Part shown: piece by piece, positions 59,635 to 64,000 of the stretch
How positions within the stretch are numbered: position 1 is the first letter of the stretch
How the letters are laid out: the number at the start of each line of letters is the position of its first letter
Position numbers and translations under genes: made by a program
Origin: Cellulosimicrobium cellulans
Lineage (GTDB): Bacteria; Actinomycetota; Actinomycetes; Actinomycetales; Cellulomonadaceae
Direction of reading: 5' to 3'
Length of the DNA stretch: 64,000 bases
Assembly (NCBI RefSeq): GCF_016921195.1
Contig: NZ_JAFGYF010000001.1
Location: 992,001 to 1,056,000, forward strand
Notes under the pieces: generated by a model
What the model saw: only the letters and a program-made list of their open reading frames with translations
Databases searched by the model: none
What the model was told of the DNA's origin: nothing

Positions 59635-60767
59635 CCGTCTGGGACGACGTCGTCGGCCAGGAGCAGGCCGTCGAGGTGCTCCGCACCGCCGCGACCGACC
59701 CCGCCGCGATGACGCACGCGTGGCTGCTCACCGGACCGCCCGGCTCCGGTCGCTCGAACGCCGCGCGCGCGTTCGCCGCCGCGCTCCAGTGCGAGCAGGG
59801 CGGGTGCGGGCACTGCCAGGCGTGCCGCACGACGCTGGCCGGGACCCACCCCGACGTGACCCTCGTCGCGACCGAGCTCGTGACGATCAAGATCGACGAG
59901 GTGCGCGACCTCGTGACGGTCGCGAGCCGCAGCCCGTCGCAGGGCCGGCGTCGCGTGATCGTCGTCGAGGACGCCGACCGCATGGCGGAGCGCACCACCA
60001 ACGTGCTGCTCAAGGCGATCGAGGAGCCCGCACCCCACACGGTGTGGATCCTCTGCGCGCCGAGCCCGCAGGACGTGCTCGTCACGATCCGCTCCCGGTG
60101 CCGTGGCGTCGTGCTCCGCGTGCCTCCGGTCGAGGCCGTGGCCGGGCTGCTCGTCCAGCGCGACGGCGTCGACGAGCACGTCGCGCTCGTCGCCGCCCGC
60201 GCGGCGCAGAGCCACATCGGGCTCGCGCGGCGGCTCGCCCGGGACGCGGGGGCGCGCGAGCGCCGGACGTCGGTGCTGTCGCTCGCGCGCCGGGTCCGGG
60301 GGGTGGGCGACGCCGTGCTCGCGGCGGGCGAGCTCGTGGACCTGGCCCAGGCCGAGGCGAAGGCGGCGACCGAGGAGCGCGACGCGGCCGAGAAGGCCGA
60401 GCTGCTGCGCGCGCTCGGCGTCGCCGACGGCGAGACCCTGCCGCCCCGCCTGCGCTCCCAGCTCCGCGACCTCGAGGCCGACCAGAAGCGGCGCGCGACC
60501 CGGCACCAGCGCGACGTGCTCGACCGCGCGATGGTCGACCTGCTGTCCCTCTACAGGGACGTGCTCGTCGTGCAGCTCGGGGCGGAGGTCGAGCTCGTCA
60601 ACGTCGAGCTCGCGGACGCGGTCCGCCTGCTCGCCGAGGACTCCACGCCGGAGCAGACCGTCCGCCGCATGGACGCGATCGGCGTCGCGCGCGAGCGGCT
60701 CGAGGGCAACGTCGCACCGCTCCTCGCCGTCGAGGCGATGGTCATCGCGTTGCGGCCGCAGGGCTGA
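59631..60767 (+). CDS. holB: DNA polymerase III subunit delta'
   Basis: The 378-residue clamp-loader subunit has LLTGPPGSGRSNAARAFA, a Walker A with Arg in place of Lys, as expected for a subunit that need not hydrolyse ATP. A zinc module (CEQGGCGHCQAC), VIVVEDADRMAERTTNVLLK and the SRC motif in TIRSRCRG follow. The GTG overlaps the tmk stop (GTGA). It ends 6 bp from the convergent LLM gene, with no room for a separate terminator. Confidence 0.94.
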   Translation: MTVWDDVVGQEQAVEVLRTAATDPAAMTHAWLLTGPPGSGRSNAARAFAAALQCEQGGCGHCQACRTTLAGTHPDVTLVATELVTIKIDEVRDLVTVASRSPSQGRRRVIVVEDADRMAERTTNVLLKAIEEPAPHTVWILCAPSPQDVLVTIRSRCRGVVLRVPPVEAVAGLLVQRDGVDEHVALVAARAAQSHIGLARRLARDAGARERRTSVLSLARRVRGVGDAVLAAGELVDLAQAEAKAATEERDAAEKAELLRALGVADGETLPPRLRSQLRDLEADQKRRATRHQRDVLDRAMVDLLSLYRDVLVVQLGAEVELVNVELADAVRLLAEDSTPEQTVRRMDAIGVARERLEGNVAPLLAVEAMVIALRPQG

Positions 60768-60773
60768 CGGCCA

Positions 60774-61763
60774 CTAGCTCGACGGCGCCGCCGCGCGCAG
60801 CTTCTCCAGGAGCGGGCCCGCGGCGTCCGCGAGGAACTCGCGCTGCCCGACCTCGCCCACCTGGACCAGCGCGAGGTCCGTGAACCCCGCCTCCCACCAG
60901 GCGGACGCCGCCTCGACGATCGCGTCGAGGTCCGGGCCGCACGGGATCGACTGCGCGACGTCCTCGGGCCGCACGAAAGCGGTCGCCGCCTCGAACGCCT
61001 CGGTCGTGGGCAGGTCGGCGTTGACGCGCCAGCCGCCCCCGAACCAGCGGAACTGCTCGTGCGCACGGGCCACCGCGGCGTCCTCGTCGGGGTCCCAGCA
61101 GATCGGCATCTGCCCGACGACGCGCGACGGAGCGAGGTCCGCGCGGTCCCGGACCTCGGACCACCGCTCGACGACGTCGGCGTCGGGCTCGGTGGTCACG
61201 AGGTGGTCCGCCAGCGGGGCGAACCGCTCGATCGACTGCGGGCCGGAGACGGCGACGCCGATCTCCACCGTCTCGTCGGGGAGGTCCCACAGCCGGGCCG
61301 AGTCGACCCGGTAGTGCACGCCCTCGAACGTGAGGCGCTCGCCGTCGAGCAGCGACCGGATGATCTCCACGGCCTCCTCGAGCATGTCGTGCCGCTCGCC
61401 GACCGCGGGCCAGCGCTCGCCCGCGACGTGCTCGTTGAGGTTCTCCCCGGCTCCGAGGCCGAGGGTGAAGCGGTCGTCGGAGAGGAGGGCGACCGTCGCG
61501 GCCTTCTGCGCGACCACCGCCGGGTGGTAGCGCATGAGGGGGCAGGTCACGTAGGTCATGAGCCCGACGCGCTCGGTCGCCTGGGCGACCGCGCCGAGCA
61601 CGGACCAGGCGTAGGGGGAGTGGCCCTGGGCGTCGAGCCACGGAAAGTAGTGGTCGCTCATCACCTCGAACTCGAAGCCGACGCGCTCCGCGTCGACCGC
61701 GTGCTCGACGAGCGCGCGAGGGCCGGACTGCTCGGTCATGAGGGTGTAGCCGAAGCGGGTCAT
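60774..61763 (-). CDS. LLM class F420-dependent oxidoreductase
   Basis: The 329-residue luciferase-like TIM-barrel protein has FGYTLMTEQSGPRALVEHAV, VMSDHYFPWLDAQGHSPYAW and FTLGLGAGENLNEHVAGERW. It matches the F420-dependent glucose-6-phosphate dehydrogenase-related group (TIGR03557-like). It should use coenzyme F420 in the cytoplasm; the substrate is uncertain. ATG at 61763 has CGAGG immediately upstream and CACGAT at a leaderless -10 position. Confidence 0.88.
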   Translation of the reverse strand: MTRFGYTLMTEQSGPRALVEHAVDAERVGFEFEVMSDHYFPWLDAQGHSPYAWSVLGAVAQATERVGLMTYVTCPLMRYHPAVVAQKAATVALLSDDRFTLGLGAGENLNEHVAGERWPAVGERHDMLEEAVEIIRSLLDGERLTFEGVHYRVDSARLWDLPDETVEIGVAVSGPQSIERFAPLADHLVTTEPDADVVERWSEVRDRADLAPSRVVGQMPICWDPDEDAAVARAHEQFRWFGGGWRVNADLPTTEAFEAATAFVRPEDVAQSIPCGPDLDAIVEAASAWWEAGFTDLALVQVGEVGQREFLADAAGPLLEKLRAAAPSS

Positions 61764-61775
61764 ACCTCGATCGTG

Positions 61776-61819
61776 GGACGGGCCGGCCGCACCCGCACGC
61801 GGGTGCGGCCGGTCCGTCC
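61776..61819 (-). terminator. very long hairpin between the SHOCT and LLM genes
   Basis: Bases 61776-61795 pair with 61800-61819 over 20 bp with one G-U pair and a CACG loop. The inner 13 bp arms are CCGGCCGCACCCG and CGGGTGCGGCCGG. It lies 13 nt after the SHOCT gene stop and 12 nt before the LLM start on the same strand, so it ends the SHOCT transcript. Confidence 0.85.
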
Positions 61820-61832
61820 GGTCACGCGAAGG

Positions 61833-62207
61833 TCAGGCGAGCGCCTTCGCCTTGAGCTGCGCGAACTCCTCGGGCGTGATCGCCCCGGAGTCGAGGAGCG
61901 CCTTCGCGTGCGTGATCTGCTCGGCCGGCGACGTGCTCGCGACCTGGCGGATGTAGGCATCGGTGTCGTTCTTCGCCTGCGCGACGGCGGCCGCCTGCCG
62001 CTCCGCCATCCCGCGCCCGCGCGCGACGAGGTAGACGAGCGACGTCAGGATCGGCAGGAAGATGAGGAAGATGATCCACACGGCCTTCCACCAGCCCGAG
62101 AGCTCGCGGTCACGGAACAGGTCCGCGACGATCTGGAAGAGCACGATGAGGTAGGCGATGAACAGGAAGCTCCAGACGAGGAGCCAGAAGAAGTCCCAGA
62201 AGTCCAC
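61833..62207 (-). CDS. PLDc_N/SHOCT domain membrane protein
   Basis: The 124-residue protein has two N-terminal helices (WDFFWLLVWSFLFIAYLIVL and WWKAVWIIFLIFLPILTSLV) forming a PLDc_N-like hairpin. A short linker and a C-terminal SHOCT motif (STSPAEQITHAKALLDSGAI, then TPEEFAQLKAKAL) follow. SHOCT domains mediate oligomerisation; the cellular role is unknown. GTG at 62207 is preceded by AAAGGG. It is a single-gene unit. Confidence 0.82.
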   Translation of the reverse strand: MDFWDFFWLLVWSFLFIAYLIVLFQIVADLFRDRELSGWWKAVWIIFLIFLPILTSLVYLVARGRGMAERQAAAVAQAKNDTDAYIRQVASTSPAEQITHAKALLDSGAITPEEFAQLKAKALA

Positions 62208-62356
62208 GGTCGCGCCCTTTCTCGACGATCCCGGTTCCCGGTGCGCGGCGGGCTGCCGCATACCGACAGGGCGAACCTAGCGACGACGGGGGGTTCGTGC
62301 CCGGCGAGAGCCGGGTGGAGCGCGCGAAGAGGCCGTACCTCGCCTCTCGACGCGGA

Positions 62357-63601
62357 TCACCCCGGGTCGGCGGCCGCTCGTCGACGCCGCGCACGGGCGA
62401 CGTCACCGACGATGACGGCGAGCAGGATGCCGTCGGTGACCCAGTTGAGCGTGAGGGGCGTGAGCCACGCGTGCGTCGCGTAGAGCGCGCCGACGGCGAC
62501 GGCGCCGAGGAGGTGCGGCAGCGACCACGGGCCACCCGTCGCGCGGCGGAACAGCGCGTTCCCGACGAGGTACGTCGTCGCGGCCCCGCACACGAGCGCG
62601 GCCGTCCACGGGTCGGCGTGGCCCGCGCCGTCGTGCCCCGTCGGGTGGAGCAGGACCAGCTCGTCCGCCACCGCCGTGAGCACGATCCCGGCGACGATGA
62701 CGAACGGTACGTACGTGTAGGCCGTCTGGGCCACCATGCCGCGCTCGTCGCGCGAGGTGAAGTACTCGGTGGCGCGCCGCTCCGAGCGGTCGAAGAACAG
62801 CAGCCACATGAGCACGGTGCTCGCGAACGCGGAGCAGAACGCGGAGACGGTCGTCGCGTCGAGCGGCAGCTCCGCGAACGCGGCGCCCGTGACGATGATC
62901 GACTCGCCCAGGCAGATGATGACGAACAGGCTGACGCGCTCGGCCATGTGCTCGCCCCGCACGACCCACGTGCTCGCGCGTGACGCGCCGATGCCGGGCA
63001 GCCAGAACATGGCGCGCGGACCGGCGACGTCGATCGCGGCCGCGACGGCCCACAGGAGCAGCCGGTGCTCCTCGACGAGGCCGCCTGCCACCCACACCGC
63101 ACCCGAGAACGCGAGCCATGTGGTGACGCGGACGAAGTTCACCGCGTTCTCCGGCCACACGCGGCCCATCGCGACCATCGTGAAGACGCTGCGCCCGACC
63201 TGCATCGACACGAGCATCACGGCGAACAGCAGGCCCTTGTCGCCGAACGCCTCCGGGATCGCGCTCGCGAGGACGAGCCCGAGCAGCATGAGCACCACGA
63301 GCATCGCGCGCACCGGGGCGCGCTCGGGGTCGAGCCAGTTCGTGACCCACATCGTGTCGACCCACACCCACCACACGGCGACACCCAGGACGAGCGTGTG
63401 GGCGAGCGCCTCACCGCCCGGGTGGGCGATGAGGCCGTGCGAGAGCTGGGTGACCGCGAAGACGAAGACGAGGTCGAAGAAGAGCTCGACGTAGCCGACG
63501 CGGCTCGAGTCGCCGCCGTCGCCGTGCCGCAGGAGGTCGGTGCGCAGTCCCCAGCGCAGCGGGGACCGCCCGGTGCCGGGCGTCGTGAACGGTGCGTCCA
63601 T
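62357..63601 (-). CDS. low temperature requirement protein A (LtrA) family
   Basis: The 414-residue membrane protein has about 11-12 helices and the LtrA signatures VGYVELFFDLVFVFAVTQLS near residue 36 and LFVIICLGESIIVTGAAF in the middle, followed by RRATEYFTSRDERGMVAQTA. LtrA was named from Listeria mutants that fail to grow in the cold; its activity is unknown. ATG at 63601 is the first in-frame start after the conserved region; no strong ribosome site is seen. It is divergent from the lipoprotein at the window end. Confidence 0.88.
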   Translation of the reverse strand: MDAPFTTPGTGRSPLRWGLRTDLLRHGDGGDSSRVGYVELFFDLVFVFAVTQLSHGLIAHPGGEALAHTLVLGVAVWWVWVDTMWVTNWLDPERAPVRAMLVVLMLLGLVLASAIPEAFGDKGLLFAVMLVSMQVGRSVFTMVAMGRVWPENAVNFVRVTTWLAFSGAVWVAGGLVEEHRLLLWAVAAAIDVAGPRAMFWLPGIGASRASTWVVRGEHMAERVSLFVIICLGESIIVTGAAFAELPLDATTVSAFCSAFASTVLMWLLFFDRSERRATEYFTSRDERGMVAQTAYTYVPFVIVAGIVLTAVADELVLLHPTGHDGAGHADPWTAALVCGAATTYLVGNALFRRATGGPWSLPHLLGAVAVGALYATHAWLTPLTLNWVTDGILLAVIVGDVARARRRRAAADPG

Positions 63602-63731
63602 GCTGGGATGCTCCCACCGGCGTCGGGTCACCGTCCGGTCACGATCGCCCGGCGCGTCGCGGTTCGCCGCGCACGACCGCCCCGCAGGGACCACGATGGT
63701 CGCGCCACCCGTCGTCGACCGAGGAGTCCCC

Positions 63732-64000
63732 ATGGTTCCCGTCCGCCGCCCCGTCTCCCGGTCGGCACGTGCCGCGTCTGCGCTCTCGCTCGTCCTCGCG
63801 GTCGGCCTCCTGGGGGCGTGCGCCTCCGAGACCGACGGCGGCGGGGACGACCCGTCCGCGTCCGAGGAGTCCACCGAGCCCGGCGAGGACGCGTCCGAGG
63901 AGCCGTCGGACGACGCCACCGAGGAGGAGGGCCTGCCCGACGCCGGGACGATGGACGTCGTTGCGGGCGCGCACGGCACGGGCCTGCCGCCCGGCGTGGA
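63732..64000 (+). CDS. lipoprotein, N-terminal part (cut by window end)
   Basis: ATG at 63732 follows GAGGAG. The 89 visible residues start with a lipoprotein signal (ALSLVLAVGLLGAC, lipobox LLGAC near residue 30). An acidic Glu/Asp/Ser/Pro spacer of about 40 residues follows, then the start of a domain (LPDAGTMDVVAGAHGTGLPPG). The layout is like the lipoprotein at 34144, but no homology is visible beyond the spacer. Function cannot be assigned. Confidence 0.7.
   Translation, partial: MVPVRRPVSRSARAASALSLVLAVGLLGACASETDGGGDDPSASEESTEPGEDASEEPSDDATEEEGLPDAGTMDVVAGAHGTGLPPGV

Noticed and set aside
59721-59760. Damaged Walker A in holB (Arg for Lys) as a sign of decay
   Set aside because: Delta' subunits commonly lack a working P-loop; the SRC motif and zinc module are intact.
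1-64000. CRISPR arrays, rRNA, tRNA, prophage or riboswitch
   Set aside because: No regularly spaced direct repeats with unique spacers, no rRNA or tRNA signatures, no phage structural genes and no recognised aptamer motif were found by reading; weak RNA elements could still be missed.

Overview
The window is 64 kb of very GC-rich DNA with dense, mostly short-spaced genes on both strands and frequent GTG starts. It fits a cellulolytic actinobacterium of the order Micrococcales (Cellulosimicrobium, Cellulomonas or Isoptericola type). Support comes from a mycothiol synthase, an F420-type luciferase-like oxidoreductase, a secreted GH5 mannanase with a CBM2 module, a GH3 beta-glucosidase, and an actinobacterial gene neighbourhood (acs, HAD phosphatase, ssd-tad cluster, DUF1998 helicase, topA, tmk-holB) that I recall as also clustered in Mycobacterium. 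No rRNA, tRNA, CRISPR array, insertion sequence or phage gene was recognised.

Layout. 0-7.3 kb: an mshD-ppk-nudix/phosphatase run on the minus strand, then a flavin monooxygenase and an MFS exporter on the plus strand. 7.3-14.5 kb: pentapeptide-repeat protein, mannanase, acetyl-CoA synthetase, TrmH-type methyltransferase and malic enzyme, all on minus. 14.9-21.3 kb: HAD phosphatase, then ssd-tadA-tadB-tadC, an aminoglycoside phosphotransferase gene lying inside the cluster, then the Flp pilin and two pseudopilin-like genes. 21.4-28.9 kb: MrfA/Hrq1-type helicase, M18 aminopeptidase, alpha/beta hydrolase and H+-pyrophosphatase. 29-37.7 kb: GH3 glucosidase and TetR, a 600 bp non-coding block with repeats, a DUF981 membrane protein, two related exported proteins, a methyltransferase, a decayed LysR gene and VKOR. 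38-44.1 kb: a Wadjet-like jetA-jetB-jetC operon without the expected jetD nuclease gene beside it. 44.2-64 kb: TetR, PAP2 phosphatase, topA, a PadR/membrane-protein pair, MarR-MFS, a MacB/FtsX-type ABC exporter, a Gfo/Idh oxidoreductase, a small protein divergent from an OhrR-like regulator, HAD, tmk-holB, an LLM oxidoreductase, a SHOCT protein, LtrA, and the start of a lipoprotein cut by the window end.

Most unusual. (1) The jetABC operon lacks jetD, and jetC carries an 88 bp nested palindromic element read in frame as a Gly/Pro-rich insert in its coiled coil. (2) A family of 21 bp tandem repeats (core GGTTCTCCCTCGGC) sits at gene ends in several places, once supplying the stop codon of jetC. 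(3) Fourteen or so genes share a -10 box placed 6-7 nt before the start codon, indicating widespread leaderless transcription. (4) Several perfect palindromes mark regulator operators, including a 27 bp one before an OhrR-like gene.
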